From: Enterococcus plantarum
Lineage (GTDB): Bacteria; Bacillota; Bacilli; Lactobacillales; Enterococcaceae
DNA: 64,000 nucleotides
Assembly: GCF_001730295.1 (NCBI RefSeq)
Contig: NZ_MIKA01000034.1
Coordinates: forward strand, 62,001 to 126,000
Direction: 5' to 3'
Shown: in pieces, positions 8,178-16,807 of the stretch
How the letters are laid out: every line of letters begins with the position of its first letter
Position numbering within the stretch: the first letter of the stretch is position 1
Made by a program: the position numbers and the translations under genes
The notes under the pieces: model-generated
What the model was told of the DNA's origin: nothing
The model's input: the letters and a program-made list of their open reading frames with translations, nothing else
Databases searched by the model: none

Positions 8178-9230
8178 ATGTGTGAAAAATGCCAAACAAA
8201 AGTATTACAAGCAACAGATAGCAATTATGGCTCTTTTGAACGAGCGGTGATTGAAAGAAGAGCATTAAAACCAGATGATGTGGCAATCGATATTAAATAT
8301 TGTGGCATTTGTCATTCGGATATTCATCAAGTCGACAATGATTTTGGTTCCGGCGTATACCCAATGGTTCCAGGTCATGAAATAACCGGGATTGTTTCCG
8401 CAATTGGTGATCAAGTGACTGGATTTAAAGTGGGTGATCGTGTCGGGGTTGGTTGTTTTGTCGATTCGTGTGGAGCATGTGAATATTGTCTAAGAGGAGA
8501 AGAGCAATTTTGTAGCCAAGGTGTGGTTGTTGTTTTTAACTCAAAAGATTATGATGGAAACTTGACCTATGGTGGTTATAGTCAAAGTATTGTTGTGAAA
8601 GACCGCTTTGTGATTCATGTACCTGAGAGTCTTGATTTAGCTGAAGCGAGTCCGCTTTTATGTGCTGGAATCACGACGTATGCACCAATGAAACGTTGGA
8701 ATGTTGGACCAGGTAAAAAAGTCGCTATTATCGGAATGGGCGGTTTAGGACATATTGCTGTTCAATTTGCACACGCATTAGGTGCTGAGGTAACTGTTTT
8801 AGGCCATTCTGAAAGTAAAAAAAATGAAGCACAACAATTTGGAGCGGACGCGTATTGTTTAACTAGTGATCTAGAAACATTCAAGCAATTAAAAGGTCAG
8901 TTTGATTTTATTTTAAATACAGTCGCAGTGAGTTTAGATGTTGATTTATATTTAAGTTTATTAACAGTCAATGGAGCGATGGTTTATGTTGGTTTGGCTA
9001 CAGAAGCACAAACCTTCCATGTGAGAAATCTATTCGGAAACCAAGCAACTATCACAGCTTCCAATGTTGGGGGAATTCCAATGACGCAAGAAATGATCAA
9101 CTTTGCAGCTGAAAAAAATGTGTTGCCTAGGATTGAAATGATTACGGTGGATCAAGTGCCAGTTGCTTATGAACGTGTGTTGAATAGTGATGTTAAATAT
9201 CGTTTCGTAATTGATATGGAAACCTTATAA
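8178..9230 (+). CDS. Zinc-dependent alcohol dehydrogenase (CAD/YahK-like)
   Basis: A 350-residue medium-chain dehydrogenase. The catalytic zinc site is in YCGICHSDIHQ and PGHEITG. The structural zinc site is the CGACEYCLRGEEQFC cluster. The Rossmann motif is GMGGLGHIAVQFA. This pattern matches the cinnamyl-alcohol dehydrogenase-like aldehyde reductases (YahK/YjgB), which reduce many aldehydes with NADPH. It has a GGAG site 26 bp after the merR stop and closes the operon. It fits an aldehyde-stress response. Confidence 0.93.
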   Translation: MCEKCQTKVLQATDSNYGSFERAVIERRALKPDDVAIDIKYCGICHSDIHQVDNDFGSGVYPMVPGHEITGIVSAIGDQVTGFKVGDRVGVGCFVDSCGACEYCLRGEEQFCSQGVVVVFNSKDYDGNLTYGGYSQSIVVKDRFVIHVPESLDLAEASPLLCAGITTYAPMKRWNVGPGKKVAIIGMGGLGHIAVQFAHALGAEVTVLGHSESKKNEAQQFGADAYCLTSDLETFKQLKGQFDFILNTVAVSLDVDLYLSLLTVNGAMVYVGLATEAQTFHVRNLFGNQATITASNVGGIPMTQEMINFAAEKNVLPRIEMITVDQVPVAYERVLNSDVKYRFVIDMETL

Positions 9231-9307
9231 AGTAGAAAACGGTTCTTTTAGAAATTTGTTCTATTTGATTGTAAAATAAGCATGTGAACTTAAAAAGGAG
9301 AACCATT

Positions 9308-10192
9308 ATGGAATTAAGAGAACTACGATATTTTTGGACTGTTGCAGAAGAAAGAAATTTTTCAAAAGCTGCAAAAGTTCTGCATATTACACAGCCAACC
9401 TTAAGCCGACAAATCAAAGAATTAGAAGAGAAATTAGGCACACCACTTTTTAGTAGAGAAAATAGGCAGTTGACATTAACAGAAGAAGGATTTTTTTTAA
9501 AAGAACGAGCAGCAGAAATTTTAACCTTAGCTGACCAAACAGAACGTGTATTTGAAGAACAAAGCAAAGGCTTTTTAAGTGGACATTTTTCGATTGGTTG
9601 TGTTGAAGCGGATAATTCAGATACGATGGCTATGATGTTGGAGGAATTGGTGAGTGATTATCCCCAAGTGACCTTCAACATTGTTTCTGGCACAAGCGAT
9701 GATATTAGCGATAAACTAGAAAAGGGAATTTTGGATATAGCCATTTTATTAGAACCTATTGCTACGACTAAGTTTGAAAAAATTGTTTTGCCGCGAGAAG
9801 AAAAATGGGGCTTATTAGTGTCCAATGATTCTTTTCTTGCACAAAAAAAAGCGATTCATCCAGATGATCTAGAAGGAATTCCATTACTAAGCTCAAATCG
9901 TTCAGAAGTCCAGTGGATGCTTGAAAGTTGGTTGGATAAACCATTAAATGCTTTAAATGTAGTTGGTACCTTTAATTTGATTTTTAATGTATTCTCTTTA
10001 GTAGAAAATCGCGTAGGTTCAGCTTTGACGATTGAGGGGGCAACAATCAATGGTCAGCATGACGGGTTGACGTTTGTTCCATTAACTCCTGAAGTTAAAA
10101 CAAATTGTGTTCTTGTTTGGAAAAAAAATCGACTTCAAGCACCTGCAGTAAAAGAATTTATCCAACGGTTTAATGATGCTTTTAAGGCATAG
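9308..10192 (+). CDS. LysR-family transcriptional regulator
   Basis: A 294-residue regulator. The N-terminal winged helix is MELRELRYFWTVAEERNFSKAAKVLHITQPTLSRQIKELEEKLG, and a periplasmic-binding-like effector domain covers about residues 90-290. The ATG at 9308 has AAAAAGGAG upstream; a GTG at 9284 lies before that site. It is followed by a terminator and then by a same-strand operon (flavodoxin to SDR) which it may control. The effector is unknown. Confidence 0.93.
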   Translation: MELRELRYFWTVAEERNFSKAAKVLHITQPTLSRQIKELEEKLGTPLFSRENRQLTLTEEGFFLKERAAEILTLADQTERVFEEQSKGFLSGHFSIGCVEADNSDTMAMMLEELVSDYPQVTFNIVSGTSDDISDKLEKGILDIAILLEPIATTKFEKIVLPREEKWGLLVSNDSFLAQKKAIHPDDLEGIPLLSSNRSEVQWMLESWLDKPLNALNVVGTFNLIFNVFSLVENRVGSALTIEGATINGQHDGLTFVPLTPEVKTNCVLVWKKNRLQAPAVKEFIQRFNDAFKA

Positions 10193-10226
10193 TAATTGGA
10201 TGATTTAGGCATTAGACGGACAGTTA

Positions 10227-10275
10227 AACAGGTTGTATCATTTATTTGTAAGTAGATGATGCAGCCTGTTTTTTT
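10227..10275 (+). terminator. Terminator of the lysR gene
   Basis: Stem AACAGGTTGTATCATTTA against TAGATGATGCAGCCTGTT, followed by T8. Confidence 0.85.
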
Positions 10276-10304
10276 GCATAGCAAATGATAAAGAAGGTGA
10301 TCAG

Positions 10305-10811
10305 ATGACTGCAATTGTATATTTTTCTCGAGCATTTGAAAATTTGATTGATGGAGAGAAAGAAAATTTACATGTAGGAAATACGAAAATCGTTGCACAA
10401 AAAATTGCTGAAATACTCGATACGGAAACAATTGAACTTATTCCAAAAACTGCCTATCCAAAAAAATATCAAGCAGTGTTTGCTCAAGCTGAACAGGAAA
10501 AAATAATGAACGAGCGACCGAAATATAAGCCAATCTCTCTTAACTTGGAAAAACATCAAACGATTTATCTAGGGTATCCAAATTGGTGGGGAACGTTTCC
10601 AATGATTGTTGCAACTTTTCTAGAAAAAAATGATTTATCAGGAAAAAATATTTATCCCTTCTGTACTCATGAAGGAAGTGGCATGGGCAATAGTATTCAT
10701 GACTTACAGCAATTATGTTCCAATGCAAACATCCACATTGGCTTACCAATTCGGGGTTCCAGAGTTGAAAAAGCAGATATCGCAATCAAAAACTGGTTAC
10801 AACATGAATAA
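10305..10811 (+). CDS. Flavodoxin family protein
   Basis: A 168-residue flavodoxin-fold protein (Flavodoxin_4 type). The N-terminal strand IVYFSRAFENL leads to NTKIVAQKIAEIL. The isoalloxazine loops are around LGYPNWWGTFPMIVATFLE and PFCTHEGSGMGNS. It probably binds FMN and transfers electrons or reduces small quinone-like molecules. It has AAGAAGGTGA before the ATG and opens a six-gene run (to 14278) with short spacings. Confidence 0.88.
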   Translation: MTAIVYFSRAFENLIDGEKENLHVGNTKIVAQKIAEILDTETIELIPKTAYPKKYQAVFAQAEQEKIMNERPKYKPISLNLEKHQTIYLGYPNWWGTFPMIVATFLEKNDLSGKNIYPFCTHEGSGMGNSIHDLQQLCSNANIHIGLPIRGSRVEKADIAIKNWLQHE

Positions 10812-10840
10812 CCAAAAAAAATCAATTGGAGGAATAAAAA

Positions 10841-11248
10841 ATGGCAAAATTTGAAGAAGTGAAAAACGGTGTGATTTTTCCTGTAGGAGAAAAAAATGAG
10901 GCATATGCGCAGTATTTTATCGGTCAAAGCTATTTAAACAATTTAATTGCAGATCCAGAGGTTAATGTAGGTGTAGGCAATGTTACCTTTGAACCTGGTT
11001 GCCGCAATAATTGGCATATTCACCATGATGGGTTTCAATTGTTATTAGTAACTGGCGGGGAAGGCTGGTATCAAGAAGAGGGCAAGGCTGCACAATTTTT
11101 AACAGCTGGAGATGTGATTGTGACTCATGATGGTGTGAAACATTGGCATGGAGCGGCAAAAGATAGCTGGTTTGAACATTTAGCCATTACAGCAGGCACG
11201 CCAGAATGGTTAGAACCTGTTTCAGATGAATTATATAATCAATTATAA
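10841..11248 (+). CDS. Cupin domain protein
   Basis: A 135-residue single-domain cupin. The metal-binding histidines are in the first motif GCRNNWHIHHDGFQLLLVTGGEGWYQEEG and the second motif GDVIVTHDGVKHWHGAA. Such small cupins are often found beside carboxymuconolactone-decarboxylase-like proteins, as here (the next gene is 29 bp downstream). Likely a metal-dependent isomerase, decarboxylase or dioxygenase-like enzyme; the substrate is unknown. A GGAGG site precedes the ATG. Confidence 0.9.
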   Translation: MAKFEEVKNGVIFPVGEKNEAYAQYFIGQSYLNNLIADPEVNVGVGNVTFEPGCRNNWHIHHDGFQLLLVTGGEGWYQEEGKAAQFLTAGDVIVTHDGVKHWHGAAKDSWFEHLAITAGTPEWLEPVSDELYNQL

Positions 11249-11276
11249 AATGAATAAAAGATGGGAGTCCTACCTA

Positions 11277-11591
11277 ATGAAAAAACAAACAGCTGGCAGA
11301 GATCAATTAGGTGCATTTGCACCAAAATTCGCAGAATTAAACGATGATGTATTATTTGGTGAAGTTTGGTCGCGAGAAGAACAACTTTCACCACGTGAAC
11401 GTAGCTTGATTACTTGTTCAAGCTTATTAACACAAGGCGTACCTCAATTAGAAGCCCATATGAACATCGCCAAACAAAATGGTGTGACAAAAGAAGAAAT
11501 GGTGGAATTAATCACTCATTTAGCTTTTTATACAGGATGGCCAAAAGCATGGTCCGCGTTTGCTCTAGCAAAAGAAATATTTGGTGAATAA
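11277..11591 (+). CDS. Carboxymuconolactone decarboxylase family protein, single domain
   Basis: A 104-residue CMD-domain protein with FAPKFAELNDDVLFGEVWSREEQLSPRERSLITCSSLLTQG, the HMNIAKQNGVTKEEMVELITHLAFYTGWPKAWSA helix and the usual family length of about 105. The ATG at 11277 is preceded by GGGAG. An upstream in-frame ATG at 11226 overlaps the cupin gene and is rejected. Partner of the preceding cupin in a commonly seen pair. It lacks an AhpD-type CxxC. Confidence 0.88.
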   Translation: MKKQTAGRDQLGAFAPKFAELNDDVLFGEVWSREEQLSPRERSLITCSSLLTQGVPQLEAHMNIAKQNGVTKEEMVELITHLAFYTGWPKAWSAFALAKEIFGE

Positions 11592-11634
11592 AAAATACGG
11601 ACTATCTTTTGCGTATTGTAAAGGAGACAACTCA

Positions 11635-12795
11635 GTGAATAAACTAACCAAGTTTTCGTTATTATCTGTGTCATTACTTGTGGTATCGGGTGGCGCAATT
11701 GCTGCGAATATTCCAGCGATTATGACAGCTTATCCGACGATCGATCCTACTTTAGTAGAATTGATTACCACAATCCCTTCTTTGTTTATTATCTTAACCG
11801 TGCCATTTAGCCATATCTTCGCTAAAAAAATTGGTTACAAGCTATCTGTACAGCTTGGTATTGGTATTGTATTAGGCGCAGGGATTATACCTGTCTTTGC
11901 ACAGTCCTTTTGGTTTTTATTTTTCAGCAGAATATTATTTGGGATTGGCATTGGATTATTTAATCCGCTACTCTTTTCTCTAGCTGGAAAAATGTACCAA
12001 GGAAAAGAACTTTCATCTGTGATTGGTTTTCAAAGTGCATTCGAAGGAATTGGTGGTATGATTATTACTTTTACAGTAGGTCAACTGTTGATAATGAATT
12101 GGCGTAGTTCATTTTTAGCTTATTTACTAGCTTTACCTGTTTTACTTTTATTTACAGGGTTTGTCCCAGATGTTGCTCTTGAGAAAGAGGAGAATAAAAG
12201 TAAAACAGTGAATCAGACAATCACTCCTTCAACTTATGGCTATATTGCTTTATTGATAATAGTTGTCACTATTTATATGTCAGTGACAGTGAAAATCACC
12301 TCCTTACTGCTAGAAAAAGGTTTTGGAAATGCAACTGATGGCAGTAATTTGATTGCATTGGTAGGTTTAGGTGCTATGACTGCGGGTGCATCATTTGGGT
12401 CAATCGTTACAATAACTAAAAAATGGACATTACCACTATCATTTATTGTTTTAAGTTTTTCAATGTTTATGATCGCCTATTCTCAAAATTTAGTGTCAAT
12501 TTCATTTGCTGTATTGTTGTGTGGATTTTCTTTCCGCACCTTTATCCCATATTTATTTAATGAGGTGAATCAAGATAGCAATGGCAATTCAGAAAAGAGT
12601 ACATCTTTGTTATTGATAGGTTTCAATATTGGCGCAGCTTTTGCCCCAATTTCGATTTCACTATTAGGAAATATTCTTCCTTCTAAAGAAAATACGGACA
12701 TTTTTATGGCAGAAGGTATGATCATGATGCTGTTGGCTTTTTGTACTGTAATCAGCACCATAACGAAAAAACAAAAAAATAATGGAGGAAAGTAA
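11635..12795 (+). CDS. MFS transporter
   Basis: A 386-residue membrane protein with about 12 hydrophobic segments. The MFS motif A-like loop (FAKKIGYKLSVQLG) follows TM2, and RILFGIGIGLFNPLLFSLAG lies in TM4-5. It likely exports a small molecule or drug by proton antiport. The GTG at 11635 behind AAGGAGA is taken as start; an upstream ATG-equivalent overlaps the CMD gene. It lies within the flavodoxin-cupin-CMD-DHFR-SDR operon, suggesting efflux of the compound the enzymes handle. Confidence 0.88.
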   Translation: MNKLTKFSLLSVSLLVVSGGAIAANIPAIMTAYPTIDPTLVELITTIPSLFIILTVPFSHIFAKKIGYKLSVQLGIGIVLGAGIIPVFAQSFWFLFFSRILFGIGIGLFNPLLFSLAGKMYQGKELSSVIGFQSAFEGIGGMIITFTVGQLLIMNWRSSFLAYLLALPVLLLFTGFVPDVALEKEENKSKTVNQTITPSTYGYIALLIIVVTIYMSVTVKITSLLLEKGFGNATDGSNLIALVGLGAMTAGASFGSIVTITKKWTLPLSFIVLSFSMFMIAYSQNLVSISFAVLLCGFSFRTFIPYLFNEVNQDSNGNSEKSTSLLLIGFNIGAAFAPISISLLGNILPSKENTDIFMAEGMIMMLLAFCTVISTITKKQKNNGGK

Positions 12796-12797
12796 CA

Positions 12798-13514
12798 ATG
12801 ATGAAAAGGCCAAAAATTATTTGTCATATGCTAACTTCTATCAATGGAAAAATTAGCGGTGCTTATATGAATTCAAAATATGCCATTGCTGGCAGCGAAG
12901 CTTATGAAACAACCAATGGCAGCTACCATAGTCAAGCCTGGTTATGTGGTAGAGTCACGATGGAAAAGAATTTTACTCATTTCCATAAACCTGAGTTGAA
13001 AGAAATAGAAACACCTTATCCTAGAACAGATTACGTTGCACAAGGAAACGCCCAAATGTATATTGTTTCAGCTGATCCTGCTGGTAAAGTTGGCTGGATT
13101 GAAAACACCGTTCAATACAAAAATCGTCCAGAAGCCCACGTTATTGAAATTTTAACGGATAAAGCTAGTGATGAGTATGTCGCTTATCTTCGAGAGCGAC
13201 AAATCTCTTATATTTTTGCAGGACAAGTGCTGATTGATTGCACACTCGCTTCAGAAAAACTATTGAATTTATTTGGTATTAAAACATTAATGGTTTCAGG
13301 CGGCGGATATATCAATTGGTCATTTTTACAAGAGGGATTGATTGATGAAGTGAGTATTGTGATGACACCAGTAACTGACGGACGAACAGATACCAATACG
13401 ATTTTTGAAAGAGCAGATAACCTGCCTGAAATAGCACCAGTTGGGTTTACATTAAAGTCAGTCGATATCATCGAAGAAGATAGGCTATGGTTGAGATATG
13501 GCGTGGATAAATAA
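12798..13514 (+). CDS. RibD C-terminal/dihydrofolate reductase-like reductase
   Basis: A 238-residue protein of the RibD_C superfamily. PKIICHMLTSINGKISG is the NADPH-binding N-terminal strand and loop, WLCGRVTMEKN follows, and MVSGGGYINWSFLQEGLIDEVSIVMTPVTDGR is the typical C-terminal motif. The deaminase domain of RibD is absent, and no other riboflavin genes are near, so it is probably a stand-alone NADPH reductase, not a riboflavin enzyme. GGAGG precedes the first of two adjacent ATGs. Confidence 0.88.
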   Translation: MMKRPKIICHMLTSINGKISGAYMNSKYAIAGSEAYETTNGSYHSQAWLCGRVTMEKNFTHFHKPELKEIETPYPRTDYVAQGNAQMYIVSADPAGKVGWIENTVQYKNRPEAHVIEILTDKASDEYVAYLRERQISYIFAGQVLIDCTLASEKLLNLFGIKTLMVSGGGYINWSFLQEGLIDEVSIVMTPVTDGRTDTNTIFERADNLPEIAPVGFTLKSVDIIEEDRLWLRYGVDK

Positions 13515-13540
13515 AAAACGAAATTAAAGGAGTCTTATTA

Positions 13541-14278
13541 ATGAATAACAATGTAAAAGATAAAGTTGTAGTCATTACCGGTGCTTCATCTGGAATAGGG
13601 GAAGCAACAGCTCAATTATTGATTGAGAATGGTGCAAAAGTCGTTTTAGGCGCTAGAAGAGAAGAACGGTTGAAAGAACTTGTGAAAAAACTCGGAGATA
13701 ATAGTATTTACGCTGTGACAGATGTTCGTAACGCTAAAGAGGTAGAAACACTTGTTAAAGTTGCAAAAGATAAATTTGGCAAAGTAGACGTGTTATTTGC
13801 GAATGCAGGAATTATGCCAGCTTCAAATATGAGTGAATTGAAAACAGACGAATGGGATGACATGGTTGATATTAATATCAAAGGTGTGCTCAATTCATTA
13901 GCAGCAGTTTTACCAGAATTCACAGCTCAAAAATCAGGTCACGTGATTACGACAAGTTCGATTGCGGGACTTAAGGTTTTCCCTGGTAATAGTATTTACA
14001 CGGGAACCAAACATGCGGTTCGTGCGATTATGGATGGTTTTCGCATGGAATCTGCAATGGAAGGAACGAATATTCGAACAACTACTCTTTATCCAGGAGC
14101 AGTTGCAACTGAATTGCTAGAAACAATTTCCACACCAAAAGTAAAAAATGGGATGGAGCAGTTTTATCAAATTGCTATTACACCAGATGCGGTGGCGCAA
14201 ACAGTTTTATTTGCCATTTCGCAGCCGGATTCAGTTGGTATTACAGAAATGACGATTTTACCAACGAAACAAGCTTAA
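13541..14278 (+). CDS. Short-chain dehydrogenase/reductase
   Basis: A 245-residue classical SDR with TGASSGIG, NAGIMP, a catalytic Ser in TTSSIAG and YTGTKHAV (YxxxK), then the PGAVATELL segment after the active site. It resembles the YdfG/serine-dehydrogenase-like subgroup. Last gene of the operon starting at 10305, ending in a clear terminator. Substrate unknown. Confidence 0.93.
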   Translation: MNNNVKDKVVVITGASSGIGEATAQLLIENGAKVVLGARREERLKELVKKLGDNSIYAVTDVRNAKEVETLVKVAKDKFGKVDVLFANAGIMPASNMSELKTDEWDDMVDINIKGVLNSLAAVLPEFTAQKSGHVITTSSIAGLKVFPGNSIYTGTKHAVRAIMDGFRMESAMEGTNIRTTTLYPGAVATELLETISTPKVKNGMEQFYQIAITPDAVAQTVLFAISQPDSVGITEMTILPTKQA

Positions 14279-14292
14279 AAATAAAAAGTAAT

Positions 14293-14337
14293 AAAGTAAA
14301 ACGCATAGATTAGACTTCGTTTTACTTTTATTTTTTT
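14293..14337 (+). terminator. Terminator of the flavodoxin-SDR operon
   Basis: Stem AAAGTAAAACG against CGTTTTACTTT, followed by a T-rich run. Confidence 0.82.
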
Positions 14338-14357
14338 ATCGCTAAAATGTGTTGGAT

Positions 14358-14380
14358 ACTAAATTTTTATTAAATTTAGT
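14358..14380. repeat. Short perfect inverted repeat upstream of the hydrolase
   Basis: ACTAAATTT and AAATTTAGT are separated by 5 bp. It lies about 110 bp before the alpha/beta hydrolase start. It could be an operator or just AT-rich symmetry. Confidence 0.4.
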
Positions 14381-14491
14381 CAGGGTATGAAGAATGAGCG
14401 TACACTTTCAAGGTAAAATAAAAACGTTGAAAAAAATGTTAAGACACTCTTTCAATTAAACAATTATTCATTTACAAGAAAGTTGGTCAAA

Positions 14492-15181
14492 ATGGAAAAA
14501 AGAGCGATATTGATTATTCATGGGTTTGGCGGCAATGAGAAAGAAATTCTTTATTTACATGAATACTTAAAACAAAATAATCTTGATTCATTTTGGATTC
14601 AATTAACTGGACACGATGGAAATAAACAAAATTTTTCAAAAGCGACATCCGACCAGTGGTTAGCAGATGTTAAGCGTAAATTAGATGAACTGGAACAACA
14701 GTATACATATATCACGTGCATTGGTTTTTCAATGGGGGGCTTACTCACAATCCAAGCTTCAGAAAGAGCATCAGTAGATCAACTCATTTTATGCAGTACT
14801 CCGATTTATCTTTATAATGTTAACGTGATTATGCAAGATATCGCGGGAGGCATCTTCTTTAAAAAGCAAGAGAAATTGGATTATTATTTTAGCTCTGCCA
14901 AAACAGCCTCTATTCGTTCTTGCTTCCAGTTTTTATCGTTACTTCAAAAAACAAAGAAAAAGTTGAAAAACGAAACGCAATCAACAACGAATAAAAGAAT
15001 GCTCATTCTACAGAATAGACAGGATGAAACGACATATTATAAAAGTGCGTATTACCTTGCAAAAGCTAGTAAAGCACAAGTTTCTCTAAAAATATATGAG
15101 AATGGGAGGCATCAATTGTTTTTAGGAGAAAATAAAAATATTGCAGTGGAAGATATAAAAAAATTTATCCTCCACGAATAA
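14492..15181 (+). CDS. Alpha/beta hydrolase (carboxylesterase Est30-like)
   Basis: A 229-residue small serine hydrolase. It has an oxyanion-hole strand LIIHGFGGNEKE, a nucleophile elbow GFSMGG, an Asp in LILQNRQDETTY and a His in YENGRHQLFLGE. This matches the small carboxylesterase/monoacylglycerol-lipase-like family. The ATG at 14492 with AAGAAAG upstream is taken as start; a TTG at 14483 is less likely. It stands alone between terminators. Confidence 0.85.
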   Translation: MEKRAILIIHGFGGNEKEILYLHEYLKQNNLDSFWIQLTGHDGNKQNFSKATSDQWLADVKRKLDELEQQYTYITCIGFSMGGLLTIQASERASVDQLILCSTPIYLYNVNVIMQDIAGGIFFKKQEKLDYYFSSAKTASIRSCFQFLSLLQKTKKKLKNETQSTTNKRMLILQNRQDETTYYKSAYYLAKASKAQVSLKIYENGRHQLFLGENKNIAVEDIKKFILHE

Positions 15182-15200
15182 TTGAATCTTTACCTTATTT

Positions 15201-15250
15201 AAAATTCTTATTAATTAAGTGAAAAATACTTATAATGAGAATTTTTTTAT
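15201..15250 (+). terminator. Likely terminator of the hydrolase gene
   Basis: An imperfect stem AAAATTCTTATT/AATGAGAATTTT is followed by T-rich DNA. Confidence 0.6.
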
Positions 15251-15304
15251 TTTGAGTAAATTTTATTAAGATTTTCACTGCAAAGAGTGTATATATCTAG
15301 TTTC

Positions 15305-15319
15305 TAGTGAAACGTTTCT
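15305..15319. promoter_or_regulatory. Operator O1 of the beta-1,2-glucooligosaccharide operon
   Basis: TAGTGAAACGTTTCT with the central palindrome GAAACGTTTC. It is the exact inverted copy of O2 at 15412-15426. Such a central CpG palindrome is typical of LacI-family operators, and a lacI gene closes this operon. Confidence 0.72.
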
Positions 15320-15365
15320 ATTTAATGTTGTTCCGATTCCGGAAATATCAGGATTCGACCCGAAA

Positions 15366-15377
15366 GAAAACGCTTGC
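15366..15377. promoter_or_regulatory. cre-like site overlapping the -35 box
   Basis: GAAAACGCTTGC carries the core G-N-A-N-C-G-N-T-N-N-C of catabolite responsive elements, with mismatches at both outer bases. It overlaps the -35 TTGCTT, a position at which CcpA would repress. Confidence 0.55.
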
Positions 15378-15402
15378 TTTTAAATGAAATGAGGAATATA
15401 AT
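15374..15402 (+). promoter_or_regulatory. Promoter of the beta-1,2-glucooligosaccharide operon
   Basis: -35 TTGCTT (15374-15379), a 17-bp spacer, and a consensus -10 TATAAT (15397-15402). Operator O2 sits over the expected start site, and O1 lies upstream. Confidence 0.78.
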
Positions 15403-15411
15403 CATTTTTGC

Positions 15412-15426
15412 AGAAACGTTTCACTA
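15412..15426. promoter_or_regulatory. Operator O2
   Basis: AGAAACGTTTCACTA, the exact reverse complement of O1. Dyad centres are 104 bp apart (about ten helical turns), which would permit repression by looping. Confidence 0.72.
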
Positions 15427-15448
15427 AATATTATTGAGGAGTGGAAGT

Positions 15449-16690
15449 ATGAAATCATGGAAAAAGCTTTGCTTATTAGGAACAACTTTATTTGCGACTG
15501 TAGGTGTTATGGCAGCTTGTTCTTCGGGAAGTAAAGAAAGCGCTTCGGATGAACTAACCTTTTGGTATATGGGTGATGGTGATCAAGGAATCAAGCCGAT
15601 TGTGGATGAATTTACGAAGGAATCTGGAATCAAAGTCAAAATCCAAAGTATTCCGTGGTCTACCTCGAGAGATAAATTACTAACGGCAGTGGCTTCTAAA
15701 GAAGGACCAGATGTTGTACAAATGGGAACGACGTATATGAGTGAATTTGTTGATGCTGGTGCATTGTTGGATATATCAGATGATGTAGAAAAAAGTGACG
15801 TCATGAAATCAGAAAATTTCTTCGATGGTTCTGTTGCAACAACTCAATTTGATGGTCAAACCTATGCAGTACCTTGGTATACCGAAACTCGTGGGCTATA
15901 TTATAGAAAAGATTTGTTAGAAAGTGTTGGTTACAAAGAAGCACCCAAAACATGGGATGAATTAGCTGATGCAGCAAAAAAACTAGCAGCTCGTGGAGAC
16001 AATAAATACGGCTTTGGTGTTGAGCTAAAAGAGCCTACATTTGGTTTTATGTTCGCTCGTCAAAATGGCTCCGAGCTATTTGATAAAGATAATAAGCCAC
16101 TATTTAATCAACCTGAAATGGTAGATGCCTTAAAATTCTTAGATAAGTTAGTCCAAGATGGTTCTGCACCTAAGACAGATTTAGGATTAGAGATCGGACA
16201 AAGCTTCGGTGGAGAAGGTGTTGTACGGATGTTTATCAGTGGTCCATGGATGATCAATAGTATCAAAGATTCCGCTCCTGATATTGACGGGAAGTGGGGA
16301 GTGGCTGAGTTACCTAAAGGACCTGTGAACAATATGTCAGTAACAGGTGGAGCCAATTTAGCAGTTTTTAGTAGTTCTAAGAAAAAAGATGATGGGATGA
16401 AGTTGATTGAATATCTATCAAAACCTGAAAATCAAACGAAATTTTTTGAAAGTACGAATTCACTTCCAACCAATAAAGAATCATGGAATTCAGATGTATT
16501 CAAAAATGACCCATTGATTTCAGTATTTGGAGAACAACTAAACGAATCACAACCGATGCCATTATTAAAACAATGGGATGAAATTTCTCAAAACTTTATG
16601 AAGCAATGGGAACAAGTTGTTGTGAGCGGAAAAAATCTTCAGGACGCAATGGATGAACTAAATGAGCAAACGGAAAGCTTGATTAAATAA
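15449..16690 (+). CDS. Sugar ABC transporter binding lipoprotein (probable sophorooligosaccharide-binding)
   Basis: A 413-residue extracellular solute-binding protein, family 1. The signal peptide ends in the lipobox VMAAC, with C24 lipidated. The mature part starts with a Ser/Gly linker, then ELTFWYMGDGDQGIKPIVDEFTKESGIKVKIQ and the SGPWMINSIKD lobe typical of oligosaccharide binders. The start at 15449 has GAGGAGTG upstream. It is first in an operon whose gene set matches the Listeria innocua beta-1,2-glucooligosaccharide locus; that substrate is an inference from the downstream phosphorylase. Confidence 0.9.
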   Translation: MKSWKKLCLLGTTLFATVGVMAACSSGSKESASDELTFWYMGDGDQGIKPIVDEFTKESGIKVKIQSIPWSTSRDKLLTAVASKEGPDVVQMGTTYMSEFVDAGALLDISDDVEKSDVMKSENFFDGSVATTQFDGQTYAVPWYTETRGLYYRKDLLESVGYKEAPKTWDELADAAKKLAARGDNKYGFGVELKEPTFGFMFARQNGSELFDKDNKPLFNQPEMVDALKFLDKLVQDGSAPKTDLGLEIGQSFGGEGVVRMFISGPWMINSIKDSAPDIDGKWGVAELPKGPVNNMSVTGGANLAVFSSSKKKDDGMKLIEYLSKPENQTKFFESTNSLPTNKESWNSDVFKNDPLISVFGEQLNESQPMPLLKQWDEISQNFMKQWEQVVVSGKNLQDAMDELNEQTESLIK

Positions 16691-16807
16691 TCTTAAGGAG
16701 TGAAGGGACAAAAGGCTAGAATATGTTATCGATCATGCATCTAGTGAATGATAAATGTAAACTTGTCTTTTGTTCTTTTTATTGATTTAGTAAGGAGGAA
16801 CGAAACC

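Noticed and set aside
12798-13514. Riboflavin biosynthesis assignment (RibD) for the DHFR-like gene.
   Set aside because: Only the reductase domain is present and no other rib genes are near.
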